Origin: Planctomycetota bacterium
GTDB taxonomy: Bacteria; Planctomycetota; UBA1135
DNA: 64,000 nt
Direction of reading: 5' to 3'
Assembly (NCBI GenBank): GCA_021776925.1
Contig: JAJFFB010000127.1
Location: 48,681-112,680 of the forward strand
Shown here: piece after piece, positions 8,857 to 18,348 of the stretch
How positions within the stretch are numbered: position 1 is the first letter of the stretch
Layout: each line of letters begins with the position of its first letter
Made by a program: the position numbers and the translations under genes
The notes under the pieces: generated by a model
The model's input: only the letters and a program-made list of their open reading frames with translations
What the model was told of the DNA's origin: nothing
Database searches by the model: none

Positions 8857-10725
8857 TCAGGCCGGGGGCGCTTCGCGACCCGACTGCAGCTGCCACATGC
8901 GCGCGTAGGCCCCCCCCTCCTTCAGCAGTTCGTCGTGGGCGCCCTGCTCGACGATGCACCCCTGTTCCAGCACCAGGATGCGGTCGCAGTGCTGGATGGT
9001 GCTCAAACGGTGAGCGATGACGAAAGCCGTGCGGCCGCGCAGAAGGCTTTCGATCGCGCTCTGCACCTTGCGCTCGGCCTCGCTGTCGAGCGCGCTGGTG
9101 GCCTCGTCCAGCAAGAGGATTTCGGCGTCCTTGAGCAGTGCGCGAGCGATGGTCACGCGTTGCGCCTGACCACCGCTCAGACGCGTGCCGAGTTCGCCGA
9201 CCTGGGTGTCGACGCCGTCGGGCAACCGCGCGATGAACTCGCTCAAATGGGCCGCATCGAGGGCGCCGAGCAGGTCCTCGTCACTAGCTCCCGGGCGGCC
9301 GACGCGTACGTTCTCGGCCAGGCTCGACTGGAATAGGAAGGGGCTCTGCGAGACCACCGCCAGATGATCCAGCCAATCTGCCTTGGCCAGGCCCTGCAGG
9401 TCCTCGCCGTCGACCAGGATGCGCCCGCTGGTGGGCGCGTGAAAGCGCGCCAGCAGATCGAGCAGAGTGCTCTTGCCCGCGCCGGAGGAGCCCACCAGCG
9501 CCACCCGTTCGCCGCTGCGCACCTCAAAATCGATGCCGCTCAAGGCCTCGCCCTCGCCGGCACCGTAGTCGAAACCGACGCGCTCGAAACGGATGCTGCG
9601 CTGCAGCCCGGCATAGGCCTGCCCGCTGTCGTCCTCGACCTCGGTCTCGAGATCGAGCACCTCGAACAGACGTTCGGTCGCACCGAGCGAGACGTAGATG
9701 TTGGACACCGCCTTGGTCAACCGCTTGACGTGCGCGAACATCGTGCCGATGCCGAGGAAGAACACCGTCATCGAACCGGCGTCGCTGAAGATGCGATAGC
9801 CGCGCAACTGCATCGCCGCCAGGGCCCCCACCACCAGACCGATGCCGGCGTGGGCAAGGAAGGAAGTGAAGCCCTGGCTCAGCGCCTGAGCCTTGACCAT
9901 GCGGTCGGTCTGGTGGATGAACTCGTCGTTGATGCGCCGAAATCCATTGGCTTCGCGCGCTTCCAGGCGGAACGCCTTGACCACGCGGATTCCGGTCAGC
10001 ATCTGCATCAGCGCCTGCGTGGTATCGCCGAGTTTCTGCTGCGAACGCAGACTGCGGCGGCGCACGCGCGGACCGATCTTCATCACCGGAATCGCCAGCA
10101 ACGGGATGAAGATGAGCATGCCGAGAGTTGCCTTGGGCGCCGCCGAATAGGCCAGGAACAGCGTCGCCAGGATGTTGAACGGTCCCTGGATCAATTCCTC
10201 GACCAGGATGTTGAGCAGACGCAGACTGGTGCCGACATCGGTGGTCATGCGCGAGACCATGTCGCCGAGGCGGCGGCTGGCGTGAAAGCGCGTCGGCAGA
10301 CGCAGCAAGTGCTCGGCCAGCTTCTGACGCACGTCGACCACCATCCACACGCCAATCATGCGCGACAGGCGTAGGAAGAAGTACTGCATCACCGCGAACA
10401 CCACCGCGCTGACCACCATGAACCCAACCAGCAGCAGCACCGCCGAGGCTTCGGCGGTCATGCCGTCGATCTGGTGATCGGCAAGGAAGGGGTCGAGCCA
10501 GTTCTCGCTGAAACGGTCGAGCAGCGAAGCCCCCCCCGGGGTGCCGGTGGCGACCTCTTCGCTGAACAGGATGTTGATCAGCGGCTTCAGGACCAACAGC
10601 GTGAGCCGGCCGCCGGCCGCAGCCAGCGCGCCGAGCACCACCATCAGGATCGCGGTCCGCCGGTAGCGGGCCAGAAAGGGCCCGAGCCGGCGGCTGACGT
10701 CACGGAAACTGGCGAAGCGCGCCAA
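8857..10725 (-). CDS. ABC transporter, fused permease/ATP-binding (MsbA-like)
   Basis: TM domain followed by GSSGAGKSTLLDLLARF, LSGGQAQRVTIARALL, ILLLDEATSALD. Confidence 0.93.
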   Translation of the reverse strand: MARFASFRDVSRRLGPFLARYRRTAILMVVLGALAAAGGRLTLLVLKPLINILFSEEVATGTPGGASLLDRFSENWLDPFLADHQIDGMTAEASAVLLLVGFMVVSAVVFAVMQYFFLRLSRMIGVWMVVDVRQKLAEHLLRLPTRFHASRRLGDMVSRMTTDVGTSLRLLNILVEELIQGPFNILATLFLAYSAAPKATLGMLIFIPLLAIPVMKIGPRVRRRSLRSQQKLGDTTQALMQMLTGIRVVKAFRLEAREANGFRRINDEFIHQTDRMVKAQALSQGFTSFLAHAGIGLVVGALAAMQLRGYRIFSDAGSMTVFFLGIGTMFAHVKRLTKAVSNIYVSLGATERLFEVLDLETEVEDDSGQAYAGLQRSIRFERVGFDYGAGEGEALSGIDFEVRSGERVALVGSSGAGKSTLLDLLARFHAPTSGRILVDGEDLQGLAKADWLDHLAVVSQSPFLFQSSLAENVRVGRPGASDEDLLGALDAAHLSEFIARLPDGVDTQVGELGTRLSGGQAQRVTIARALLKDAEILLLDEATSALDSEAERKVQSAIESLLRGRTAFVIAHRLSTIQHCDRILVLEQGCIVEQGAHDELLKEGGAYARMWQLQSGREAPPA

Positions 10726-10744
10726 ACCCGGCCGCGGCGGGCCG

Positions 10745-12328
10745 CTAACGGCCCATGACTTCAGCGATGTAGGCCTGGAAGCGCTGCGTCAGGTAATCGT
10801 CGCCCACCAGGAAGGCGTGGCGCTCATTGGCCTGGAAGTCGATCTCGTTGGTCGGCTGTTCCCGATTGAGCACCTTGTACAAGTAGTAGCCAAGGATGCC
10901 CTCGCGCGGACCATAGACCGCCTTTTCTTCGGCACGGAAGAAAATGTCGTCGGCCACCGAGTGGCCGGTCAGGAAGTAGGTGTAATCGTTCTCACCGAGG
11001 AACTGGCGCAGCGGATTGAGCATCTGGGCACCGAGGCGTCCGCGCTTGGGCTGCGGCATGCCCTGGGCGGACCCGCGGGTGGTTTCAGGCAGTTCGCTGT
11101 AGGCGTCGAGGACGCGCGACCAGCCGTCGCCGTCGATCAGCTTCTGTGCCACCAGTTCGGCGCGTTGCGCCGCTTTGGCGAAGCTGCCTTCCTTCGGCCA
11201 CACGCCCGAATCCAGATCGCGGGCGGAGATCAGGATGATCTCGGCGTTGACCTTGCCGCCACCGAGGAACAGCCGGCGGGCGTCGAGGTTGGCCTGCAGG
11301 TCGGCGACCGGCACCGGGTCGGGCAGAGTGTCGCGGAAACTTTCGCGCAGGCGTTTCCACTGATGGAACAACTCCATCGTCGGGAAGCCCATGAACTCGA
11401 GAGCCAGCTGTTCGTAGGTGATGTAGGACTGGACGAACTCCTTGCGCTCCTCGGTGATGATGGCCTGGGTCTCGGCGTGGGTAAGCAATTTGCCCTTCGC
11501 CGCCAGGTCGGCCTCGAGCTTGGTGATCAGTTCGGTCCAGGTGGCCGCCCATTCCAATTGCACGTCCGAAGTGATCTGCAGGGCGAATTCGACCATTTCG
11601 GCGGTGGTCACGACGGTGCCGTCGACGCGCAGACAAATGCCCTCGGGCAGGCCATCGAAGGGAAACTCAATGGTTGACTTGTCCATCAGCCAGCCGAAAA
11701 GGCGCGGCCGCAGGAACATCTTCATGACCGTCGGGTCGATCTCGCCGGGCTCTCCTTTGGCGCGCAAATCGCCGAGGGTGGTCGGCATGTCCTTGACCAG
11801 GCTGCCCCACAGCGACTGTTTGACCGCCTCTTCATCGGGGTTGTTGCCGCCGAAGACTTCCTTGAGGATGTCGGTCGGCCACTTCTCGAGGTCGTGCGGG
11901 AAGAATAGATTCTCCAGCTCGAGCTGATGGCGGATCTCGCCGCGGTAGGTCTCGTCGGTGTAGCCGAACAGCTTCACCTGGGCCCAGAAATCGAGGTCCG
12001 GATTGGTCTTTTTGAAGTCCGACAGAGTGCGTTCGATGCGCGCTTCGACGTCGAGATCGCTGACCGGGTCGCCGCCGAGCGGAATGTTGTTGTCCTGACG
12101 GCGTTTGACTTCCGAGGCCACCAGCAAGGCGTTGATCTTCTGGTAGATGTGCGATCCGGCTACCGTGTAGACCAGGGTGCGGTGGTAACGCTCGTCTTCG
12201 GAGATCTGCGGGCGCTGTTCGGTCGCGGCGGGCGCGGACGGATCAGCCCCGGACTGGGCCCGGGCGGGACCAGCGGCAAGGACGAGCAGGAGGAGAAGCA
12301 GGGAAAGACGGAATGGCACGCGGTTCAT
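10745..12328 (-). CDS. secreted protein, possibly SurA/PPIase-like
   Basis: 527 aa with signal peptide MNRVPFRLSLLLLLLVLAAGPARAQ; adjacent divergent gene is a PPIC-like lipoprotein. Confidence 0.5.
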   Translation of the reverse strand: MNRVPFRLSLLLLLLVLAAGPARAQSGADPSAPAATEQRPQISEDERYHRTLVYTVAGSHIYQKINALLVASEVKRRQDNNIPLGGDPVSDLDVEARIERTLSDFKKTNPDLDFWAQVKLFGYTDETYRGEIRHQLELENLFFPHDLEKWPTDILKEVFGGNNPDEEAVKQSLWGSLVKDMPTTLGDLRAKGEPGEIDPTVMKMFLRPRLFGWLMDKSTIEFPFDGLPEGICLRVDGTVVTTAEMVEFALQITSDVQLEWAATWTELITKLEADLAAKGKLLTHAETQAIITEERKEFVQSYITYEQLALEFMGFPTMELFHQWKRLRESFRDTLPDPVPVADLQANLDARRLFLGGGKVNAEIILISARDLDSGVWPKEGSFAKAAQRAELVAQKLIDGDGWSRVLDAYSELPETTRGSAQGMPQPKRGRLGAQMLNPLRQFLGENDYTYFLTGHSVADDIFFRAEEKAVYGPREGILGYYLYKVLNREQPTNEIDFQANERHAFLVGDDYLTQRFQAYIAEVMGR

Positions 12329-12392
12329 TTACGTTCTGGGCAACCTTCGCGGTCCAATAGTCTACCCTGTCCTGCAGTGATCGCCTGAATTC

Positions 12393-13043
12393 ATGTGCGC
12401 CCGAATCCTGCTCCTTTTTCTGCCCCTGACGGCGCTGAACTGCGGCGGCGCGGCAGAAGTCCGCAGCTACCTCCAGGTGGGTGGCGCGGTCATCGAAGGC
12501 GCCGAGCTTGAAGCAGCCGTAGACGGCCTGCGCGGCGCCTTCGCCAGTTCCGGCCGCCAGACCCTGGCCTGGGCCTTGCTCGATCAGGGATTCGGCGCCA
12601 GCGCCCTGCTGCACCACCGCCTGACCGCCGAAAGCCATGCCGCCCGTACCCAAGCCGACACCTACGCCGCGCGCCTGGATGCCGGCGAGGGTTTCTACGC
12701 GCTGCTCCAAGAAATCGGCGAGAGCGACCCGGTGATGCTGCGTTCGCCCACCCCATTCGGCCTCGGCGCGAGTGCCGCCGCCGCCGTCGGCGGCATGGAA
12801 GCGGGAGAATGGCGCGGCCCGCTGGCCTCGCTCAAGGGCTGGGAGATCATCCTGCTGGAAAAACGCCTCGAGGGGCTGCGTTCGCGTTCGGGTGTTATCG
12901 TGCGAAGACTGGTCTTTCCGGTAGGCACCGACGCCGACCGCGACCAGGCCCGCGCCGATTGGGCCCGGCTGCCGCTAGAAGGCAGTGCGGATATGCTCGA
13001 TACCCTGCCTGCGGTGTTCCGCCACGGCCGCGTTGCTTCATGA
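12393..13043 (+). CDS. parvulin (PPIC)-like peptidyl-prolyl isomerase, possible lipoprotein
   Basis: LLPLTALNCGG; LDAGEGFYALLQEIGES...FGLGASAAAAVGGMEAGEWRGPLASLKGWEIILLEKR parvulin-like. Confidence 0.65.
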   Translation: MCARILLLFLPLTALNCGGAAEVRSYLQVGGAVIEGAELEAAVDGLRGAFASSGRQTLAWALLDQGFGASALLHHRLTAESHAARTQADTYAARLDAGEGFYALLQEIGESDPVMLRSPTPFGLGASAAAAVGGMEAGEWRGPLASLKGWEIILLEKRLEGLRSRSGVIVRRLVFPVGTDADRDQARADWARLPLEGSADMLDTLPAVFRHGRVAS

Positions 13044-14323
13044 GTTCCCGTTCCATTCTTCCTGCCCTGCTGTCCGCGCTGGTCCTTGCCGGTGCCGGCA
13101 CCGCCCAGCGAACGCGCAAGGACTACGACACCGTGATCCGGGGCCGCACCGAAACCATGGAGAAGCTGGGCCTGTCCTACGGCCCCTTCCGTTTCGCCCA
13201 TAGCGACAGCGAGGCAGTCACCTTCGACATGCTGCTCGACGGCGAGATCCACTGGCTGGAAACCCCGCACTTCCGCATCGGCAGTTCGCTGCGCAAATGG
13301 AAGATCCCGGTCGCCGAGCGCAAGGCCTATCGCGCCGAGTTGACCCTGATGCAAGCGGATTACCCCGATATCGACATCAAGATCCCGGCGCTCGATTCCT
13401 GGTACCGCCTGCACATGGCGGGGTGGCGGCTGGAGCGGCTTTACGCCGAGTTCCTGGCCCACATGGGCCGCACCGACGAAGAGTTTCTAGGCCTGCCTCC
13501 CGAGGAAGTCATCGGCGCGGCTATGGAAGGGGAATTCACCGACACCATCAATCAGTTCGAACTCGACCGTGGCGGCCAGGTGCGGCCGGAAGGCTTCCCG
13601 CAGTGGGTTGGCATGGGCCATTTCCTCGGCGAGCCGTTCAAGTTCGAGGTCTTCCTATGCGAGGAAGAAGCGGTGTGGAAGGACTTCAAGCAGCGCTATT
13701 TCGGCATCACCACCACCCATCCGCAGCGCTGGAACATGAAGGTCGACACCGTCGACAAGGGGGTCACGCAGGCGCGTTCGCGCTGTCTGCTGTTCGGGCT
13801 CAGCACCGAGCAGGCCAGGGTCAAGCACGACCAGCACCTGCACAACGCGCTGCGCCATAACATGTCGATCAACTTCCTCGACGGCTACATGCTGTATCTG
13901 TTCGACATGCCGGTGTGGATCCGCGAGGGCTACGCGCACTATCAGCGGCGCCGCAATACCCCCGAATACAACTTCTATGACTCCGGCGAAGGCTCGTCCG
14001 GCATTGACCGCGACGCCAAGAAATGGAAGCCGACGGCCAAAAAGATCGCACGCAGCGGCAAGGCGCTCGACTTCGCCACCCTGGCGCGCATCAATGACTA
14101 CGTCGACCTGAACTTCGACAACCATCTCAACGTCTGGTCGCGGATCGATTTCCTGATCCAATACGACGTCAAGAAGTTCGGCCTGTTCATCACCTCGATC
14201 AAGACCCAGCCTTCGGGTGCCGGCAGCGCCGCTGCACAGCGCGAGGCCTTCAAGACGGTCTACGGCTGGACCATGCGCCAGGCCGACCAGGAATGGAAGA
14301 CCTGGGTGGCGGCCAACTACTAA
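13040..14323 (+). CDS. secreted protein of unknown function
   Basis: ATG 13040 overlaps the previous stop; signal peptide MSSRSILPALLSALVLAGAGTAQ. Confidence 0.7.
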   Translation: MSSRSILPALLSALVLAGAGTAQRTRKDYDTVIRGRTETMEKLGLSYGPFRFAHSDSEAVTFDMLLDGEIHWLETPHFRIGSSLRKWKIPVAERKAYRAELTLMQADYPDIDIKIPALDSWYRLHMAGWRLERLYAEFLAHMGRTDEEFLGLPPEEVIGAAMEGEFTDTINQFELDRGGQVRPEGFPQWVGMGHFLGEPFKFEVFLCEEEAVWKDFKQRYFGITTTHPQRWNMKVDTVDKGVTQARSRCLLFGLSTEQARVKHDQHLHNALRHNMSINFLDGYMLYLFDMPVWIREGYAHYQRRRNTPEYNFYDSGEGSSGIDRDAKKWKPTAKKIARSGKALDFATLARINDYVDLNFDNHLNVWSRIDFLIQYDVKKFGLFITSIKTQPSGAGSAAAQREAFKTVYGWTMRQADQEWKTWVAANY

Positions 14324-14334
14324 GCGGCCGCGGC

Positions 14335-15066
14335 ATGGATTCCGCCGCGCCGGAGCTGGAAGCGCTCGCCCACCGTCCGCTGCAAGGCCGCGCGGAAGCG
14401 GTCTATCTGCTGCTCGCCGCGCTTTTCGTCAGCGCCTTGGTGGTCTGCAACCTGATCGCCAACAAGTTCGTCGAGGTCGACCTGTCGCTCTTCGGGATCC
14501 ACAAGACCTTCATCCTGTCCGCCGGGGTGCTGCCCTATCCGATCACTTTCCTGGTCACCGACCTGTTGTCCGAAATCTATGGCCGCCGCCGCGCCAACCG
14601 GGTGGTGCTGGGCGGCTTCGCTGCCTCGATCTTCGTCCTTGGGGTGCTGTGGCTCGGCGACCAGTTCCCGGCGATCTCGGGTACCATCGTCGATGACGCC
14701 ACCTATAGCACCGTCTTCCGCAACGCCTGGCGCGTGATCGGGGCTTCGATGGTGGCCTATCTTGCCGCCCAGTTCGTCGACATCCGTCTATTCCATTTCT
14801 GGAAGAGGCTCACGCGGGGCCGCCACCTGTGGTTACGCAACAACGCCTCGACCGTGGTCTCGCAGCTGCTCGACACCACTCTGGTGGTGTCGGTCCTGTT
14901 CGTCGGCAGCGAACGCGGCGGCGACATTCCGCGCATGATCCTGGACGGCTGGATGTTCAAGGCCGGCATCGCCCTGCTCGATACGCCCCTGTTCTATCTG
15001 GCCACCTTCGGCCTGCAGCGCTGGCTCGGACTTGACCGCCCTGGCGGCGCCCGCCAGACTGCATGA
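14335..15066 (+). CDS. queuosine precursor transporter (YhhQ/VUT family)
   Basis: LVVCNLIANKFVEVDLSLFGIHKTFILSAGVLPYPITFLVTDLLSEIYGRRRANRVV. Confidence 0.88.
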   Translation: MDSAAPELEALAHRPLQGRAEAVYLLLAALFVSALVVCNLIANKFVEVDLSLFGIHKTFILSAGVLPYPITFLVTDLLSEIYGRRRANRVVLGGFAASIFVLGVLWLGDQFPAISGTIVDDATYSTVFRNAWRVIGASMVAYLAAQFVDIRLFHFWKRLTRGRHLWLRNNASTVVSQLLDTTLVVSVLFVGSERGGDIPRMILDGWMFKAGIALLDTPLFYLATFGLQRWLGLDRPGGARQTA

Positions 15067-15067
15067 C

Positions 15068-15895
15068 ATGGGACTGCCACGCGAGTTCGTGGTGTTTGAC
15101 ACCGAGACCACTGGCATGCCGCCGAGCGCGCGCCTGGTCGAAATCGGCGCCATCCACGTGCGCGGCAACAACATCGTCGAGCGCTGGCAGAGCCTGGTTT
15201 TTCCTGAGCAGCCGATCCCGCCGCGGGTCATCGAGGTCCACGGCATCACCGACGAAGCGGTGCGCGAGGCGCCGGTGGCGCGCGATTTGCTCCCACGCTT
15301 CTTCGAATGGCTAGGCGACCTGCCACTGATCGCGCACAACGTCTCCTTTGACGCCAGCATGCTCGCTGCCGAGTGCGATCGCCTGGGGCTGCCGCTGCCG
15401 GCCAACGCCACCGGCTGCACCCTGCAGGCGGCGCGCGCCTTGTTGCAAAGACGCTCGCACAGCCTTGGGCAGCTGGCCGCCGACCTCGGCCTGCCGCAGA
15501 AACGCCACCACCGCGCCGCCGACGACGCCGAGACCGCACTGCACCTCTATTGGCACCTGTTGCAGAACTTCGGCTCCTCCTTCAAGGCCGGGCATTTGCA
15601 ATTCGGTGCCGGCCTCGACCGCTTCCAGCCGCGCAATCCGCGCCTGCCGGTGTCGCGCCAGGTCCTTGCCGAGGCCGCGCAACAGGGTTCTGCGGTGGAT
15701 TTGCGCTACCACACAGCGCGCAACGGCATGATCCAGGCGCGGGTCAGTCCGCGCTGGTTTTTCCGCACCCGGGCCGGAGTGGTCATGGAAGCCTTGTGCC
15801 ACCATGCGTGCCATTACAAGAGTTACAAGATCGAACGCATCCAGGCCGCTCATCCCTGCCCTGATGCGCCGCCGGTGGAAGTCCGCCGCGGTTAA
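15068..15895 (+). CDS. DEDDh 3'-5' exonuclease (DnaQ-like) with WYL-like C-terminal region
   Basis: FVVFDTETTGMPPSARLVEIGAI...LIAHNVSFDASML...HHRAADDAETALHLY; C-term QGSAVDLRYHTARNGMIQARVSPRWFFRTRAGVVMEALCHHACHYKSYKIERI resembles WYL. Confidence 0.85.
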   Translation: MGLPREFVVFDTETTGMPPSARLVEIGAIHVRGNNIVERWQSLVFPEQPIPPRVIEVHGITDEAVREAPVARDLLPRFFEWLGDLPLIAHNVSFDASMLAAECDRLGLPLPANATGCTLQAARALLQRRSHSLGQLAADLGLPQKRHHRAADDAETALHLYWHLLQNFGSSFKAGHLQFGAGLDRFQPRNPRLPVSRQVLAEAAQQGSAVDLRYHTARNGMIQARVSPRWFFRTRAGVVMEALCHHACHYKSYKIERIQAAHPCPDAPPVEVRRG

Positions 15896-15909
15896 CTCTT
15901 GGTCACATT

Positions 15910-15939
15910 TAGCAAAACCTCTTGCGTCTGGATTTGCTA
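15910..15939. repeat. inverted repeat TAGCAAAACC...GGATTTGCTA upstream of the NYN gene
   Basis: 9/10 matching arms separated by 10 nt; possible operator or weak terminator. Confidence 0.35.
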
Positions 15940-16040
15940 GCATGTCAGACTTGAATCTGCTCTCGATGGGTCCGAAGAGCTGATTGACCATTTCTGGACC
16001 CTTATCCACCGGGGCCTTTTCCCGGACCTCCACCAAAAAA

Positions 16041-16766
16041 ATGACTACGAATGAAACCATGACTCCGAGCAGTTCCAGCTCGGAGGGCGAAAGCCCGATT
16101 ACCTCACCGGACTGGCCGCAGATTGATCCGTCCGAAGACGTCGAAGGCGTTGAGCGCGTTGACCTCGAGGAAAAGTACCTGGATCTCAAAGATGAAGTGT
16201 GGCGCTTGCGGCGCAAACTGAATCTGGATCCTGCCTCGGGTTCGATGCCGAACAACGGTGGCTACGCCGCCCAGGGTGGCTTCCTCAGCCGCCAACGCGT
16301 GGCCGTTTTCGTCGACGTGCAGAACATGTACCACTCGGCCAAGAAGACCTACGGCCGTAACCTGTCCTACGCCAAGATGCTGCGCGCCTGTGTGCGCAAC
16401 CGCCGCCTGGCGCGCGCCTTCGCCTACGTCATCGACCGCGACGGTGTCGAGCAGACCAGTTTCGTCGACCACCTTCAGTACTGCGGGTTCCAGGTCAAGA
16501 AACGCTCGGTGATCGAGCGCATGGATGGCTCGCGCAAGGCCGAATGGGAGCTCGCCATCGCCATGGACATGATTTCGGTGGCCGACAAGGTCGACGCCAT
16601 CATCGTCGTCTCAGGCAATGGTGTGTTCGCCGACGTGGTCCCATATCTGCGCGCCAAAGGCGTGCGGGTCGAGGCCTGCGCCTTCCGCGAATCGCTGAGC
16701 GACGTTCTACGCGAAGCGGTGGACTGGTACCACCTGCTGTCCGAAGACCACCTTTACGTCGGCTGA
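16041..16766 (+). CDS. NYN/PIN-like domain protein (LabA/DUF88 family)
   Basis: RVAVFVDVQNMYHSAKKTYGRNLSY...KAEWELAIAMDMISVADKVDAIIVVSGNGVFADVVPYLRAKGVRVE. Confidence 0.88.
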   Translation: MTTNETMTPSSSSSEGESPITSPDWPQIDPSEDVEGVERVDLEEKYLDLKDEVWRLRRKLNLDPASGSMPNNGGYAAQGGFLSRQRVAVFVDVQNMYHSAKKTYGRNLSYAKMLRACVRNRRLARAFAYVIDRDGVEQTSFVDHLQYCGFQVKKRSVIERMDGSRKAEWELAIAMDMISVADKVDAIIVVSGNGVFADVVPYLRAKGVRVEACAFRESLSDVLREAVDWYHLLSEDHLYVG

Positions 16767-16785
16767 GCGCCGACTGCGGGCGGAA

Positions 16786-18348
16786 TCACATCGACCCAGG
16801 GGGTGGCCGGCCCCAGCCACCACCCCCTGGAGTTTCGATGCGTATCCGGTCTCCGGCTTCGGCGTCCTGGCTTTCGCCCGCCTCCAGCCTGCGGCTACGA
16901 CCCTGGGCAGGGCGCAGCTGATCACGCCCCGGCGCACCCGTTGCGCCGCCGAAAGCGCCGGGAGCGCCGCTGTGGCGCCGCGTACCGGTGACCGTGACAC
17001 GAGCAGGCTGCAGCATTTCGATTTCCTTGACCAGGCCGTCGCCGCCTGGATGGTGGCCGGCTCCGCCGGAGCCGCGGCGCACGGCGAGCAGGTGCACGCG
17101 CACCGGCAGCTCGGCTTCCAGGATCTCGACCGGCGTGTTGCGGGTATTGGTCATGTGCACCTGCACCGCCGAGGCTCCGGGGCCGCCCGGACCGCCGCCC
17201 GCACCCCCCCCCAGGGTCTCGTAGTAGACGAAAGGGCTGCCATCGGCGCGCGTGCCGCCGAATAGGAGGTTGTTCATGGTCCCCTGGCTGCACGCCGGCA
17301 GGCGTCTGCCGAGCAGGCGGGCGAAGGCCTGCAGCACCACGTCGGCGATGCGTTGCGAAGTTTCGACGTTGCCCGCCGCAACCCCGGACGGCCGCTCGGA
17401 AGAAACCACGCTGGCCGTCGGCAGATGCAGATCGACGCAGCGCAAGGTGCCACTGGTCTCGGGGATCTCATCGGAGCTGAGCGCTTGCAGCACGTAGAAC
17501 ACCGCGCTGGTGGCGACCGCGGCGTGGGTGTTCCAGGAGCCGGAAACCTGGGCCGAACTGCCGGTGAAATCCAGGTGCAGGCGCCCGTTCCGGCACTGCA
17601 GAGCGCAGCGAATGCGCGCGCTGCCGGGACCGTCGAGATGGTCCGTCGCCACCACCCGACGCTGCGGCCAGGCGAGGATCTGGCTGCGCGTCAGGCGCTC
17701 GCCGTGATCGAGCAGGCCGCGCATGCCGCGCCCCACCTCGTCGCTGCCGAAGCGCTCGCACAATTCCACCAGGCGTCGCGCGCCGCGCACCAAGGCTGCC
17801 ACTTGCGCCTCCAGATCCCCGCGTCCGGCGACCGGATCGCGCACGTTGGCGGCAAACAGCCGCCAGACGTCTTCCACCGGCTTGCGCGCGCGCAGCAGGC
17901 GCATGGGCGGCAGGATCAGGCCCTCTCCGTAGATGTCGCGCGCGCCGCTCATCGAGCCCGGTTCGGCACCGCCGATGTCGGCGTGGTGGGCGCGGTCGAG
18001 CAGGTAGCCGAGCAGGCGTCCATCGCGGTAGAAAGGGGCCACTACGGTGACGTCGTTCAGATGGGTGCCGCCGCGATGCGGGTCGTTGAGCACGATGACG
18101 TCGCCGTGCTCGGGTTGAATCTCGCGCAGCACCGCGGGCACGGTCAGGTGGGCGCTGCCCAGGTGCACCGGGATGTGCGCAGCGTGGGCGACCAGCGCGC
18201 CGTCGGCGTCGAGGAGGGCACAGGAGAAATCGAGCCGCTCCTTGATATTGGGCGAGATCGCGCTGTGGCGCAGGGCTTCTCCCATCTCTTCGGTGACGCT
18301 GGCGAAGAGATGCCGGTAGACCATCAGGCGGGTGCCTTCGAGGTTCAT
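16786..18348 (-). CDS. hydantoinase B / oxoprolinase B subunit
   Basis: [16 protein letters not shown]...[27 protein letters not shown]; adjacent hyuA-like gene. Confidence 0.9.
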   Translation of the reverse strand: MNLEGTRLMVYRHLFASVTEEMGEALRHSAISPNIKERLDFSCALLDADGALVAHAAHIPVHLGSAHLTVPAVLREIQPEHGDVIVLNDPHRGGTHLNDVTVVAPFYRDGRLLGYLLDRAHHADIGGAEPGSMSGARDIYGEGLILPPMRLLRARKPVEDVWRLFAANVRDPVAGRGDLEAQVAALVRGARRLVELCERFGSDEVGRGMRGLLDHGERLTRSQILAWPQRRVVATDHLDGPGSARIRCALQCRNGRLHLDFTGSSAQVSGSWNTHAAVATSAVFYVLQALSSDEIPETSGTLRCVDLHLPTASVVSSERPSGVAAGNVETSQRIADVVLQAFARLLGRRLPACSQGTMNNLLFGGTRADGSPFVYYETLGGGAGGGPGGPGASAVQVHMTNTRNTPVEILEAELPVRVHLLAVRRGSGGAGHHPGGDGLVKEIEMLQPARVTVTGTRRHSGAPGAFGGATGAPGRDQLRPAQGRSRRLEAGESQDAEAGDRIRIETPGGGGWGRPPPGSM

